Assembly: GCA_947496715.1 (NCBI GenBank)
Contig: CANMDT010000005.1
Span: 1-64,000 of the forward strand
DNA: 64,000 nt
Reading direction: 5' to 3'
Origin: Myxococcales bacterium
Lineage (GTDB): Bacteria; Myxococcota_A; Bradymonadia; REDH01
Every line of letters starts with the position of its first letter. The first letter of the stretch is position 1. The notes under the pieces were generated by a model. That model was not told the DNA's origin. It made no database searches and saw only the letters and a program-made list of their open reading frames with translations. A program made the translations under genes and the position numbers. Positions 21,597-32,210 of the stretch are shown here, piece by piece.

Positions 21597-23654
21597 TCAA
21601 GGAGTGGCGTTCTGTTCAAGCCATTTCTCGTAGTCTGCACGATGAGAGTCATTGGGCTTGAGCGCAAGGTAGCGCTTGACGGCTTCGCTGGCACGCAGGG
21701 TGTTTCCGAGCGCTCGGTAGTTCGAAAAGAGCAGCTGGTTGACCTCGGCGTTCTTCGGGTCGATGCGCCTGGCCTGCTCGAGGAACTTCACCGCATCTTT
21801 GCGGTTGTTCTGCACCGCAGCGCGCTTGGCGTCGCTGATGAGTGACGCAGCGGTCGGTGCCGCAGGCGCTGCTGGGGCAACCTCCTGGAAGGGTGTGGGC
21901 GGCGTTGCTTTGACGGGCGTAGCCGCGCGGGCGGGCGTGGGCGCGGGAGCCGCAGTGCGGGCGGGAGCGGCCTGCTTGGGGGGCTGCCGCGCGGCGCGCG
22001 CTGCAGCGGCCTCTGCTGCCTTTGCTGCGCGTGCCTCTTTCGCTGCATCTGCAGCAGCCTTCCGATCTGCAGCTGCCTGACGGTCCGCTGCGGCCTTGGC
22101 GGCTCTGCCCGCTTCTGCAGCAGCCTTTGCCTCTGCGCCGCCCTGAGCCGCCTGAGCTGTGCGCGCCAACGCCACGGAGTCCGCCGCTGCCTTTGCCTCT
22201 GCGGCTGCCTTTGCATCGGCTGCCGCCTTGGCCTCTTCGGCTGCCTTTGCGTCTGCGGCTGCCTTGGCAGCTGCATCAGGCACAACGGCAGCAACCTCCA
22301 CAGCAGTTCCAGAGCCCGACCCGGCTGCCAACGCCGCTGCGCCAGAACCCGACCCGGCTGCGACCGCAGGCGCCGGGGCAACTGCCGCAACCTCCGCCGC
22401 AGCAGACCCGGAGCCGGCGCTCGAACCAGGTTCATCCTTTCCGCCAGCTGCGAGCAGCCCAACAATGCCAAGCGCCAGAGCAACACCCACGCCGATGCCG
22501 ATCTTCTGGTTACGCTTCCCGCGATTCAAGATCGCTTGGTCAAACTCGCTGTCCAGATCCCGCGCTGGCGCGGGCAACCAAGAGGCAGCGGCCGCGGCTG
22601 GAGCGGGCGCAGATGCCGTCGCCGCGACCGGCGCAAGACGCACAGACTGACGCTCGAGCGGGTCGGCAAACCGGAAGTCCAGCCCGCCGAGCGTGATGAC
22701 AGCGCCCTTCCAGAGTTTGGTCGTCGGAGTGAGGTCGCCATCCACGCGGACCTGGCCGGACAACGCGTCCACCCACCAGGAGGTCCCGTCGTAGCGCAGT
22801 GCGAGGTGCTCCGGCGCGATGCCGGGGTGCTCCAGCACAACATCGCACGAAGGACCGCTGCCAATCACCATCCGCGGCAGCGTGAGCTGTAACTCCGCGC
22901 CACCAAACGGCGCCGTCTGACCCACCAGTTTCATGGCTTGGACCGACGTCGGCCGAAGCGTCATCGTGCTCCTCGCCGGCTCGGTCGCAACCTCATCAGA
23001 GGCCGATGACGGCGCGGCCATGGCCACCGTGGATGGCGCGGTGGCAGACGGCGCAGAGGGCGGCTGAGCTGCCAACACGACGCTGCTCGGTCGTTCGACC
23101 GACGGCTCCGGCTCAACCGCCAGAGAGCCCGCGGTAGAACTACCCGACTCCGGCGGCGTCGAAGCTGCCACGGAGGCCGCGGAGGGCTTGGTGTCGAGCG
23201 CAGAAAGCGCGTTGTCGATGTCATCCGCGAGGAAGACGGCCGTACCCGTGCCGGGCGGCATCAGGCTCGAAGCGACGGGCGCGGATTCGGTCGACGCAAA
23301 CGCGGGCGCCGGAGCAGCCGTCGGCAGCGCGGGGCGGGGACGAGCTGCAGGAAGAGGCATAGAGGCACGCTCCTCCTTAAACTCCAGCAGGTAGTCGCCG
23401 AGGCGGTAGGTCTCGCCGGAAGCGACATTGCTCGTGCCATGAACCTGGCCCTTCGGCCCCTCGATGCCGTACCGCGAGAGGTCCTCCAGCGTGTAACCAC
23501 TCGCTGTGCGCACCAAGCGTGCATGAGAGCGCGAGATATTCTGGTCGGTCAGGCGGATGGTGTTGCCCTCACCGCGACCGATCGTGATCTCGGAACGGAG
23601 AAGGGGAACAACGGTACGATTCTGCTCGCCATCAACAAGGAACAACTTCAGCAT
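21597..23654 (-). CDS. two-FHA-domain, single-TM, Ala/Lys-rich protein with C-terminal TPR
   Basis: ITIGRGEGNTIRLTDQNISRSHA; second FHA MVIGSGPSCDVVLEHPGIAPEHLAL; TM GVALALGIVGLLAAGG; TPR AVKFLEQARRIDPKNAE. Confidence 0.8.
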   Translation of the reverse strand: MLKLFLVDGEQNRTVVPLLRSEITIGRGEGNTIRLTDQNISRSHARLVRTASGYTLEDLSRYGIEGPKGQVHGTSNVASGETYRLGDYLLEFKEERASMPLPAARPRPALPTAAPAPAFASTESAPVASSLMPPGTGTAVFLADDIDNALSALDTKPSAASVAASTPPESGSSTAGSLAVEPEPSVERPSSVVLAAQPPSAPSATAPSTVAMAAPSSASDEVATEPARSTMTLRPTSVQAMKLVGQTAPFGGAELQLTLPRMVIGSGPSCDVVLEHPGIAPEHLALRYDGTSWWVDALSGQVRVDGDLTPTTKLWKGAVITLGGLDFRFADPLERQSVRLAPVAATASAPAPAAAAASWLPAPARDLDSEFDQAILNRGKRNQKIGIGVGVALALGIVGLLAAGGKDEPGSSAGSGSAAAEVAAVAPAPAVAAGSGSGAAALAAGSGSGTAVEVAAVVPDAAAKAAADAKAAEEAKAAADAKAAAEAKAAADSVALARTAQAAQGGAEAKAAAEAGRAAKAAADRQAAADRKAAADAAKEARAAKAAEAAAARAARQPPKQAAPARTAAPAPTPARAATPVKATPPTPFQEVAPAAPAAPTAASLISDAKRAAVQNNRKDAVKFLEQARRIDPKNAEVNQLLFSNYRALGNTLRASEAVKRYLALKPNDSHRADYEKWLEQNATP
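22020..22290 (-). repeat. low-complexity TolA-like Ala/Lys/Glu/Asp coding repeat
   Basis: AAADAKAAEEAKAAADAKAAAEAKAAAD... within the FHA protein. Confidence 0.75.
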
Positions 23655-23805
23655 GTTCTCCCCCGACAAAGCTTCGGAAAGCGCCATCTACCATCATCCG
23701 GCGCTCCTCTGCAACACACGCTGCCAGCGCCGACCCCTCCTTGACGGGCCCGAACCCTGCGCGGTAGGCATCTCGCCGGCCCTCGCAGAGGCAGAGAACG
23801 CGACC

Positions 23806-25302
23806 ATGACCACGCATACCTTCCAGCTCTTCGATACCCTCTCAGCCACAAAGCGCCCCTTTGAACCCATCGAGCCGGGGCAGGTGAAACTCTATGTCTG
23901 CGGCGTCACGGTCTACGACCTCGCGCACATCGGCCACGGCCGCACCTTCATGACCTTCGATACCGTCGTCCGCTACCTGCGACATCGCGGGTGGAAGGTC
24001 GACTTCATCCGCAACCACACCGACATCGACGACAAGATTATCCGCCGCGCCAACGAGCGGGGGGAAGACCCCGCAGCGCTCGCCGAGCGCTTCATCGATG
24101 CGCTCGATGCAGACACCGCCCTGCTTGGCCTCATCGCCCCCGATGTCGCTCCGCGCGTCACCGGCACCATCCCCGAGATCATCAGTCTGATCGAGACACT
24201 CATCGACCGCGACCACGCCTACCCCGTAGACGGCGATGTCTACTACGCAGTCGACAGCTTCCCCGATTACGGCAAGCTGGCCCACCGCAAACTCGATGAC
24301 ATGCGGGCCGGCGAGCGGGTCGCGATCGACGACCGCAAGCGCAACCCCTTCGACTTCGCGCTCTGGAAGGCTGCAAAGCCCGGAGAACCGAGCTGGCCGA
24401 GCCCCTGGGGCGACGGCCGGCCCGGCTGGCACATCGAGTGCTCCGCGATGAGCATGAAGTATCTCGGCGTTACCTTCGACATCCACGGCGGCGGCTCCGA
24501 CCTCCAGTTCCCACACCACGAGAACGAGATCGCACAGTCGGAAGGCGCATCAGGCAAGCCCTACGTGAACTACTGGATGCACTCCGCGATGCTCAACATC
24601 GACGGCGAGAAGATGTCCAAGTCACTCGACAACTTCTGGACCCTCCGAGACGTGCTCAAGCAGCATCACCCTGAGACCATCCGCTGCTTCTTTCTGAGCG
24701 CCCACTACCGCAAGACCGTCAACTACTCGCAGAGCAACCTCGACGCTGCCCGCGAGCGCGTCCGCTACGTCCACAAGGCCCGCACCGCGCTCACTGCCCA
24801 CCTCGCCGCGGAGGCCGCTGCGGAGGCCGATCCTGCCACCGTCACCGACTTCCGCGGACGGCTCTACGAGGCCATGGACGACGACTTCAACACTCCGGTT
24901 GCGCTCGCAATCCTCCACGAGGCTGCGCGCACCACCAACGACCTCCTAGCCGATAAGAAACGCGCCAAGCTCCCTGCCTCCGTCGCGCGCATCACGGCAC
25001 TTGCCCAATTCTTCGACGTCTTTGCCGACATCTTCGGCCTGCTCGCCGCCGATTCCGCCCAGACGCTCGACGAGATCCGCACACAGCTCATCAGCAAACT
25101 CGGACTCGAGCCTGCCTGGATTGAGGAGCGCATTGCAGCGAGGGCCGAGGCACGCGCCGCAAAGGCATGGGCTGACGCCGATGCCATCCGCGTCGAACTC
25201 AGCGCCCGCCGCGTAGATCTGATGGACGGCATCAACGGCACCACCTGGGACATCGCCGCCGACCCCGAGGCGCTCGCCGGAGCCGCGGCCGCCGACGCAT
25301 GA
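23806..25302 (+). CDS. cysS: cysteinyl-tRNA synthetase
   Basis: [43 protein letters not shown]; start trimmed to the ATG at 23806. Confidence 0.96.
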   Translation: MTTHTFQLFDTLSATKRPFEPIEPGQVKLYVCGVTVYDLAHIGHGRTFMTFDTVVRYLRHRGWKVDFIRNHTDIDDKIIRRANERGEDPAALAERFIDALDADTALLGLIAPDVAPRVTGTIPEIISLIETLIDRDHAYPVDGDVYYAVDSFPDYGKLAHRKLDDMRAGERVAIDDRKRNPFDFALWKAAKPGEPSWPSPWGDGRPGWHIECSAMSMKYLGVTFDIHGGGSDLQFPHHENEIAQSEGASGKPYVNYWMHSAMLNIDGEKMSKSLDNFWTLRDVLKQHHPETIRCFFLSAHYRKTVNYSQSNLDAARERVRYVHKARTALTAHLAAEAAAEADPATVTDFRGRLYEAMDDDFNTPVALAILHEAARTTNDLLADKKRAKLPASVARITALAQFFDVFADIFGLLAADSAQTLDEIRTQLISKLGLEPAWIEERIAARAEARAAKAWADADAIRVELSARRVDLMDGINGTTWDIAADPEALAGAAAADA

Positions 25303-27305
25303 AGGCACGCGCCGCCAACCCCTTCCAGCTCGTCTCCGACTTCACGCCCAGCGGCGACCAACCCCTTGCCATCGAGCAGCTCGTCGCTGGCGTCGAGGAC
25401 CACCACAAACACCAGGTCCTCCTCGGTGTCACCGGCTCGGGAAAGACCTTTACCATCGCCAATGTCATCGCCCGCACGGGGCTTCCGACACTTGTGCTCG
25501 CGCCCAACAAAACCCTCGCCGCGCAGCTCTTCCAGGAGTTCAAAGAGCTCTTCCCGCACAACGCGGTCGAGTACTTCGTCTCCTACTACGACTACTATCA
25601 GCCCGAGGCCTACATCCCGTCGTCCGATACCTTCATCGAGAAGGACTCCATCGTGAACGACACCATCGATCGCATGCGGCTCTCGGCCTCGCGGAGCCTC
25701 CTCGAACGCAAAGATGTCATTGTCGTCGCATCGGTCTCCTGCATTTACGGCATCGGCGGAGCCGACTCCTTCTACGGCATGATGCTCCACCTCGAGCGGG
25801 GCCAGAAGATCAGCCGTGATGCCATCCTCAGGACCCTCGTCGAGATCCAGTTCTCGCGGAACGATGTCGACTTCCACCGAGGCACATTCCGTGTCCGCGG
25901 CGACACCATCGACATCTTCCCCGCCTACGAAGAGGAGATCGCGGTCAGGGTCGAACTCTTCGGCGACGAGATCGACAACATCACCAAAATCGACCCCATC
26001 CGCGGGAAGCGACTCGAAATCCTGCCTGCCGTCTCCATCTACCCCGCCAGCTTCTATGTCGTCAGCGTCGAGCGGCGGAAAGGTGCCATCCGCGGCATCA
26101 AAGAGGAGCTCAAGAGCCGGCTCGCCCAGTTCCGCGAGGAGAACCGACTCCTCGAGGCGCACCGCATCGACACCCGCACCACGCGCGACCTCGAACTCCT
26201 CGAGACCATCGGCTTCTGCAACGGTGTCGAAAACTACTCACGGCACCTCACAGGCCGCTCACCCGGCGAAAAGCCACCCTGCCTCCTCGACTACCTCGGA
26301 GACGAGTGGCTCCTCATCGTCGACGAGAGCCATGTCTCCATCCCCCAGCTCGGCGCCATGTACCGCGGCGACCGGGCCCGCAAGGAGACGCTCGTCGAGC
26401 ACGGCTTCCGGCTGCCCAGCGCGCTCGACAATCGGCCGCTGCGGCTCGAAGAGTTCGAGACCATGATAGACCGTGTCATCTTCGTCTCGGCAACGCCCGC
26501 CGACTACGAGGTCGCCAAGGCCGACGGTGTCCTCGTCGAACAGCTTATTCGACCCACCGGACTTCTTGATCCCATCATCGAGGTTCGTCCCGCACGCACC
26601 CAGGTCGACGACCTCGTCGGAGAGATTCGCAAGCACATCGAGATGGGCGACCGCATCATCGTCACCACCCTCACCAAGCGCATGGCCGAGGACCTCACGG
26701 AGTTCCTCCGAGAGCTCGCCATCGGCGTCCGCTATCTCCACAGCGATGTCGATACGCTCGAGCGCATCGAGATCATCCGCGACTTCCGGAAGGGTGTCTT
26801 CGACGTCCTCGTCGGCATCAACCTGCTCCGCGAAGGGCTCGACATCCCGGAGTGTTCGCTCGTCGCCATCCTCGACGCCGACAAAGAGGGGTTCCTCCGC
26901 TCCCACCGCAGCCTCATCCAGACCTCGGGGCGCGCCGCCCGAAACCTCGCCGGTCGGGTCATCATGTATGCCGACCGCATCACCGGCTCCATGCAGAGCT
27001 GCATCGACGAGACCCTCCGGCGGCGACGCATACAGGCCGACTACAATGAGGAGCACGGCATCACCCCCCGCTCGGTTCGGCGACGCATCCACGACCTCGA
27101 CCTGCCGGACGACCCCAACCAGCCAGCTGCTGAGGAGCAGTCCCAAGACGACCTCTCTCTCCTCTCCCGACCCCAGCTCGACGCTGCCATCTCTGAGACC
27201 AAGTCCGGTATGCTTGCCGCTGCCAAGGAGCTTGCTTTCGAGCGCGCTGCTTCGCTCCGCGACCGCCTCAAGAAGCTCGAGACGCAGCGCCTCCTCCTCT
27301 CCTGA
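25299..27305 (+). CDS. uvrB: excinuclease ABC subunit B
   Basis: [42 protein letters not shown]. Confidence 0.97.
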   Translation: MKARAANPFQLVSDFTPSGDQPLAIEQLVAGVEDHHKHQVLLGVTGSGKTFTIANVIARTGLPTLVLAPNKTLAAQLFQEFKELFPHNAVEYFVSYYDYYQPEAYIPSSDTFIEKDSIVNDTIDRMRLSASRSLLERKDVIVVASVSCIYGIGGADSFYGMMLHLERGQKISRDAILRTLVEIQFSRNDVDFHRGTFRVRGDTIDIFPAYEEEIAVRVELFGDEIDNITKIDPIRGKRLEILPAVSIYPASFYVVSVERRKGAIRGIKEELKSRLAQFREENRLLEAHRIDTRTTRDLELLETIGFCNGVENYSRHLTGRSPGEKPPCLLDYLGDEWLLIVDESHVSIPQLGAMYRGDRARKETLVEHGFRLPSALDNRPLRLEEFETMIDRVIFVSATPADYEVAKADGVLVEQLIRPTGLLDPIIEVRPARTQVDDLVGEIRKHIEMGDRIIVTTLTKRMAEDLTEFLRELAIGVRYLHSDVDTLERIEIIRDFRKGVFDVLVGINLLREGLDIPECSLVAILDADKEGFLRSHRSLIQTSGRAARNLAGRVIMYADRITGSMQSCIDETLRRRRIQADYNEEHGITPRSVRRRIHDLDLPDDPNQPAAEEQSQDDLSLLSRPQLDAAISETKSGMLAAAKELAFERAASLRDRLKKLETQRLLLS

Positions 27306-27319
27306 CGAGCGTCAACACC

Positions 27320-28051
27320 ATGCAGTCTGAACCGACCAACGCATCCAACTCCGGCACGCTCCGGATTGTCCTGCTTGTCGCGCTCTCCGCGTTGGCGCTC
27401 GGGCTCCTCTACCATTTCTCCGCCCTCGACTTCCTCCGCTCGGGCGGCGCCTCCGAGCTCCTCCGTTCGCTCGGACCCAACGCTCCGATCGCCTATGTGC
27501 TGCTCATGGGCCTGCTCATGACCCTCTGGGTCCCGGGCACACTTATCGTCCTCGTTGGCACCGCCGTCTTCTCCCCCAACCAGGCGCTGCTCCTCAACTA
27601 CCTCGGCTCGCTCACCGCCGCGCTGTTCGGCTTCGCAACGGCACGCCTCATCGGCGGAAATGCCTTCCAGCAGCTCATCGCGCGGCGTGCGCCAACTCTC
27701 CTCCGCTTCCAGCGCAAGCTGGCCTCCGAAGGCTTCCTCACCATCTTCTACCTCCGACTCATCCCTACCCCCTTCAACGCAATCAGCTATCTCGCCGGAC
27801 TCTCCCCCGTCTCGGCCCCTACCTACCTCGCCGCCACAGCGCTCGCGATCCTGCCCGGCTCCTTCGCCTTCACCACCATCCTCGGCGCGGCCTTCGAGGT
27901 GCTCAAGACCCACTCTATCCAACCGCTCTTCGCCGTCCGGCCCATCGCCGGAGTGCTCGTCTTCATCGCCGCGGTGCTGCTTCCCCCGCGGATCAAGGCC
28001 CGTTTTTTCCCCACCATGCCCGACACAGGCCCAAGCGGTGATGACGCATAA
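27320..28051 (+). CDS. TVP38/TMEM64 (VTT/SNARE-associated) family membrane protein
   Basis: Multi-TM with TLWVPGTLIVLVGTAVF and FYLRLIPTPFNAISYLAGL. Confidence 0.8.
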   Translation: MQSEPTNASNSGTLRIVLLVALSALALGLLYHFSALDFLRSGGASELLRSLGPNAPIAYVLLMGLLMTLWVPGTLIVLVGTAVFSPNQALLLNYLGSLTAALFGFATARLIGGNAFQQLIARRAPTLLRFQRKLASEGFLTIFYLRLIPTPFNAISYLAGLSPVSAPTYLAATALAILPGSFAFTTILGAAFEVLKTHSIQPLFAVRPIAGVLVFIAAVLLPPRIKARFFPTMPDTGPSGDDA

Positions 28052-28122
28052 CCTCGCATCCCGCTTCCCTTTTTCTCCCGTTGCCGTAGACTCCACAATC
28101 GACCTGTGCGGAATGTGCGCCG

Positions 28123-29496
28123 ATGATCATTGAATGCCCCTCATGCCAAGCTCGCTACCGCATCCGCGAAGAGAAGCTCCCAGCGGAGGGCGGTGGCATC
28201 AAGTGTCCCAACTGCGCCCATGTCTTTGTCGTCACGCCCGACGGCCAACTCGGCGAAGCCAAGAAGTCAATCCCGCCGCACGGCACGGAGTACAATGTCG
28301 CAGTCCGCGCCGCAGAGGCAGAGATTGAGCAGGCCCGCGCTCAGGTAGAGCCTCAGGCTTCACCAGCGGCCCCGAGCGAGTCCGGAGCCAAGAAGGCCGT
28401 CGCCCGCTGGAAGGTTCGCAACGCAGGCCTCGTCTTCGACTTCGCAGACATCGACTCTGTGAAGCGCTGGCTCGCCAACCGTGAGAGCCTCGATGGCGTC
28501 GACGCCTCTGACGACCTGGGCCAGACTTGGTCGCCGATCACCGCTTTCGATGATCTCACCGACCTCCGCGTAACCCGCAAACCTCCGATCACCTTGTCGA
28601 GCGGCCAGCGCGAAGCGGCACTCGACCCGCCGCCCCCACGTGGTCGCACCATGCCGCCAGGTGCCGCAGCGGTCTCGTCCCCCGACGAACTCCGAGCCGA
28701 GGCCGAAGCGCGCCTGCGCACTGCCCGCAACGGCCGCGGCGTCACCGATGCTCCCGCCGTCGTCTCCTCCAAGCGCGACGCCAAGCAGGAGGCCGGCAAA
28801 GAAGAGAAGCCCAAAAAGTACGAGCGGCTCGCCCCCGTGAGCGAAAAGCAGCATGCGCGCATCGCCTCTGGCAGCAAGGTGCTCGCGGGCATCAGCATCC
28901 TCATTCTTCCGCTCCTGCTCGCCATCGGATTGCACGCCACGGGCACTGCCGATCTCAGCCGCTTCCTCCCCTTCCTGCCGGCCCGATCGCCCGCCTCCAA
29001 GAAGGTGCAGCTCGACAACGGACTGACCGTCGACGGAGCGCTCCGTGGCGGCGCGAGCAGACCGGTATCGTCTGGCCAGCCCGCTGCCGAGCCCGCCACG
29101 GCGACGCCCAAGCCCGCGCCTGCCGGCGTCGAGAACCCCAACAGCGCCGTGGCCGCCTATCAGGCCCGCGCTGCTATCAGCCGCGGCGACGCAGCAGAGG
29201 CCACAAAGCTCCTCGAACAGGCCAACCAGCTCTCCCGCAACGACAGGCAGCTCCTCTGCCTCCTCGCCGGCCTCTACGACGCGACGGGTGACAAGCCCCG
29301 CGCCAATAGCTCTGCCGACAAGTGCAAAGCGGCCGGTGGCACGCCAGAGCGCGTCTCGCTCCCCGCGGCACAGACGGGTGACAATCCGGCTCAGCCCCCC
29401 GCCGCCGAGCCATCTGCCCCGGTACCCCCGTCGGAGCCCGCACCAGCCACCACCATCCGCCGCCGCGTGCGACCGGCCGCGGGCGACGGCCCGTAG
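28123..29496 (+). CDS. MJ0042-type zinc-ribbon protein with TM segment and TPR-like C-terminus
   Basis: MIIECPSCQARYRIREEKLPAEGGGIKCPNCAHVFVV; TM ILAGISILILPLLLAIGL. Confidence 0.8.
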   Translation: MIIECPSCQARYRIREEKLPAEGGGIKCPNCAHVFVVTPDGQLGEAKKSIPPHGTEYNVAVRAAEAEIEQARAQVEPQASPAAPSESGAKKAVARWKVRNAGLVFDFADIDSVKRWLANRESLDGVDASDDLGQTWSPITAFDDLTDLRVTRKPPITLSSGQREAALDPPPPRGRTMPPGAAAVSSPDELRAEAEARLRTARNGRGVTDAPAVVSSKRDAKQEAGKEEKPKKYERLAPVSEKQHARIASGSKVLAGISILILPLLLAIGLHATGTADLSRFLPFLPARSPASKKVQLDNGLTVDGALRGGASRPVSSGQPAAEPATATPKPAPAGVENPNSAVAAYQARAAISRGDAAEATKLLEQANQLSRNDRQLLCLLAGLYDATGDKPRANSSADKCKAAGGTPERVSLPAAQTGDNPAQPPAAEPSAPVPPSEPAPATTIRRRVRPAAGDGP

Positions 29497-29499
29497 CCC

Positions 29500-30609
29500 A
29501 TGGATACCGGCGCGAGCTGCAGCGACTGTGGTGCTCCGCTCGGAGACGAGACCGCCAGCAAACGGTGTCCAGCCTGCGCTGCTGCCGACGACCTCCTCTC
29601 CGGTCCACGCCCCGCGGCAGCAACCCGCCAGCAGCCAACACGGCCCTTCGATGAGGGCCGGATCCTGCGGACCGGCGCGCTCCCGCAGACGCCAACCAAC
29701 CCCGTAGCCACCATGCCGCGGCTCATGACCGCGGATGTCAAAGCGGCAGTCTCGGCGATGCCGACCGCTCCGCGTGACGACGACGCCTTCACCCTCGCCG
29801 AAACCGGCGGGGCTGGCGCCACCAGCGAGGCCTGGTCGATCGGCAATGCAGCCTCCGTGGACGACGCCAGCGAGCCGCCCATCGCCTCCACCCGTTCCGC
29901 GCTACCGTCAGCCCTCCTGGTCACGGCCGGCCTGGTGGCACTCATCGCTGTCGGAGCGCTGCTCTCCATGACAGCCAAGCCCGGCCTCCCCGCCAGCGCG
30001 GAAGGCAGCGGCGTGGCCGCAGAGGCCACCGTTGGAGGCCGCGACAACTCGGGCAGCGGCACGCACGTGGCCGCCCAGCCCACTCCCGTTGACCAACCCA
30101 CCGAGCGCTCGCCACGCCGACAGAAACCACCTGCCAGCGCGACCCAGTCACCGCCCGACGCCTCTGCTGCTCCGGCTTCTCTGCCTCCCTCCGCCGATGA
30201 AGGGCCGGCTGCTGAAGCCCCCCAAGCGGTGCTGCCGCCCCCCGACTTCGCTGCCCTCATGCGAGAGGGGCACGCTTCCCTCAAACGTGGCAACCTCGCC
30301 GACGCACTTACCGCGTTCAAGGCCGCGGCCACGCTCCGACCGCGCTCCGCAGAGGCGTTCACCGGCATCGCGCGGGCCCAGGCAGGCAGCGACCAGACGG
30401 CGGAGGCGATCAAGAGCTTCGAGAAGGCGGTTGTACTCGACCCCGACTACGCACCCGCCTGGTCCGGCCTCGCACACCTCCGCGAGACCTCAGGCAATCG
30501 TGACGGCGCCATCGACGCCTACCGACGCGTCATCGCCATTCGCCCCGATTCCAGCGAGGCGAGCATGGCCCGCGAAGTGCTCGACGAGTTCGGCGCGACG
30601 GCGCCGTGA
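29500..30609 (+). CDS. zinc-ribbon/TM/TPR protein
   Basis: CSDCGAPLGDETASKRCPACAA; TM ALLVTAGLVALIAVGALL; C-terminal TPR repeats. Confidence 0.75.
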   Translation: MDTGASCSDCGAPLGDETASKRCPACAAADDLLSGPRPAAATRQQPTRPFDEGRILRTGALPQTPTNPVATMPRLMTADVKAAVSAMPTAPRDDDAFTLAETGGAGATSEAWSIGNAASVDDASEPPIASTRSALPSALLVTAGLVALIAVGALLSMTAKPGLPASAEGSGVAAEATVGGRDNSGSGTHVAAQPTPVDQPTERSPRRQKPPASATQSPPDASAAPASLPPSADEGPAAEAPQAVLPPPDFAALMREGHASLKRGNLADALTAFKAAATLRPRSAEAFTGIARAQAGSDQTAEAIKSFEKAVVLDPDYAPAWSGLAHLRETSGNRDGAIDAYRRVIAIRPDSSEASMAREVLDEFGATAP

Positions 30610-31454
30610 GGTTGCCGCTCGGCATTGCGATCGTCTCCTTCTCCTTTGCCATCGTTCCCGTCTTGGCGGGCTATCTCCTGCGAGCCTGGCATAGCCGCCG
30701 CTGGCGCCGCTCACACGCCGCAGCAGCAGCGGCCACAACCCCCGAAGAACGCCTCCAGCAGCTCTCGGTGCGACCGCCGCGTAGCCGCTGGTTCTGGCTC
30801 TTCCCAGCCCACACCATCGCCGGCGGCGGATGCGGTATCGCTGCCGCCCTCCTCCTCTCCCCACTCCTGGCCCAGCTTTCGCTTGGCGGCTCATCACTCC
30901 TCCACTTCGACAACCTCCACGAGTTCCTCACGCAGCCGCTCTGCGAAGAGCTCGGCAAGGCGCTTCCACTCCTCATCGTCTACCGAACCCGCTGGTTCCG
31001 CGACGCCCTCGATGGCATGATCCTCGGCCTCGCTGCAGGCCTCGGTTTCGCCGCCTTCGAGAACCTCCTCTACTTTGTCGTCGCCTACGACCGCGGCGGA
31101 CTCCCCGCTTGGACCACCTCGGTCTCCGAACGCGTCCTCTTCTCGACGGCGCTCCACGGCATCGCCTCCTCCCTCGTCGGCGCCTACTTCGGCGCAGCCA
31201 AGCAGAACCCCTCCGCCGCCATCCGTCGGCTTGCGCTCATCGCCGGGCTCTGCGCTGCAGTTGCACTGCATGCCAGCTGGAACGGTCTCATCACGAGCGC
31301 CCACGAACAGGCTAGCAGTCTGCTCGCACTCGGCGCGCTCGCCCTACTTGGCCTGGGCGCCGCCGCCTTCTTCCTGCTCTTCCGGCGCGCCATCCGACCC
31401 AACACGTTGGCCGACACGCTCACTACACAAGAGCATCAAATCGAGAGGATGTGA
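30606..31454 (+). CDS. PrsW-like intramembrane metalloprotease family protein
   Basis: EELGKALPLL, DGMILGLAAGLGFAAFENLLY, ALHGIASSLVG, ALHASWNGL; GTG start overlaps the upstream stop. Confidence 0.85.
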   Translation: MRLPLGIAIVSFSFAIVPVLAGYLLRAWHSRRWRRSHAAAAAATTPEERLQQLSVRPPRSRWFWLFPAHTIAGGGCGIAAALLLSPLLAQLSLGGSSLLHFDNLHEFLTQPLCEELGKALPLLIVYRTRWFRDALDGMILGLAAGLGFAAFENLLYFVVAYDRGGLPAWTTSVSERVLFSTALHGIASSLVGAYFGAAKQNPSAAIRRLALIAGLCAAVALHASWNGLITSAHEQASSLLALGALALLGLGAAAFFLLFRRAIRPNTLADTLTTQEHQIERM

Positions 31455-32113
31455 CCCGACTTCCGCTTCTTCGTCTGCAGGTAGAAGCGATTGTAGTTGT
31501 TGGGGACCGCCTGAATCGGCGTCCGAGCCCGGACATCAATACCGAACTCACGAAGCCCCTCGACCTTAGACGGGTTGTTCGTGATCAGGTTCAGCGACTT
31601 AACGCCCAGCAGTTGGAACATGCCCGCCGCAACCTCATACTCGCGCAGGTCGTCATCGAAGCCCAGATGCTGGTTCGCCTCGACCGTGTCCATGCCGCCA
31701 TCTTGCAGGCTGTAGGCCTTGACCTTGTTGGCAAGGCCGATCCCGCGACCTTCTTGGCGCATGTAGAGGATGACGCCTGCGTCCAGCGTACCAACCGTGT
31801 CGATCGCCGCCTCGAGCTGGTCGCGGCAGTCACACTTCAACGAGCCGAATACATCGCCCGTCAGGCACTCCGAGTGCAGCCGTGCAGCCACGCCTTCACG
31901 GCCCGCCACATCGCCCTTCACGATGGCCACATGGTCCAACGCATCCTTCGAGTTACGGAAGGCGACGATCTCAAACTTGCCGTGACGGGTCGGGAGCTGC
32001 GCGCGCGCAAACACCTCCACGGTCACACCACTCTCCATTGTCAGCTTCTGACCAGGCGTGCCACGAAAGGGCACCGAGCCGACCTGCGACGCTCTTGGGT
32101 TGATTTCCGACAC
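31436..32113 (-). CDS. ribA: GTP cyclohydrolase II
   Basis: HSECLTGDVFGSLKCDCRDQL; RQEGRGIGL; GTG start at 32113 with upstream GGAG preferred over the ORF ATG at 32209. Confidence 0.93.
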   Translation of the reverse strand: MSEINPRASQVGSVPFRGTPGQKLTMESGVTVEVFARAQLPTRHGKFEIVAFRNSKDALDHVAIVKGDVAGREGVAARLHSECLTGDVFGSLKCDCRDQLEAAIDTVGTLDAGVILYMRQEGRGIGLANKVKAYSLQDGGMDTVEANQHLGFDDDLREYEVAAGMFQLLGVKSLNLITNNPSKVEGLREFGIDVRARTPIQAVPNNYNRFYLQTKKRKSGHILSI

Positions 32114-32210
32114 GCTGGTTCTCCTTGGTGGAACAGGATCGCTGGTAGGCGTTTGACGGAGACCGGACAAGGTCTCCCCGAAGCCTAAGCACCTGCCACT
32201 TCGATGCACC

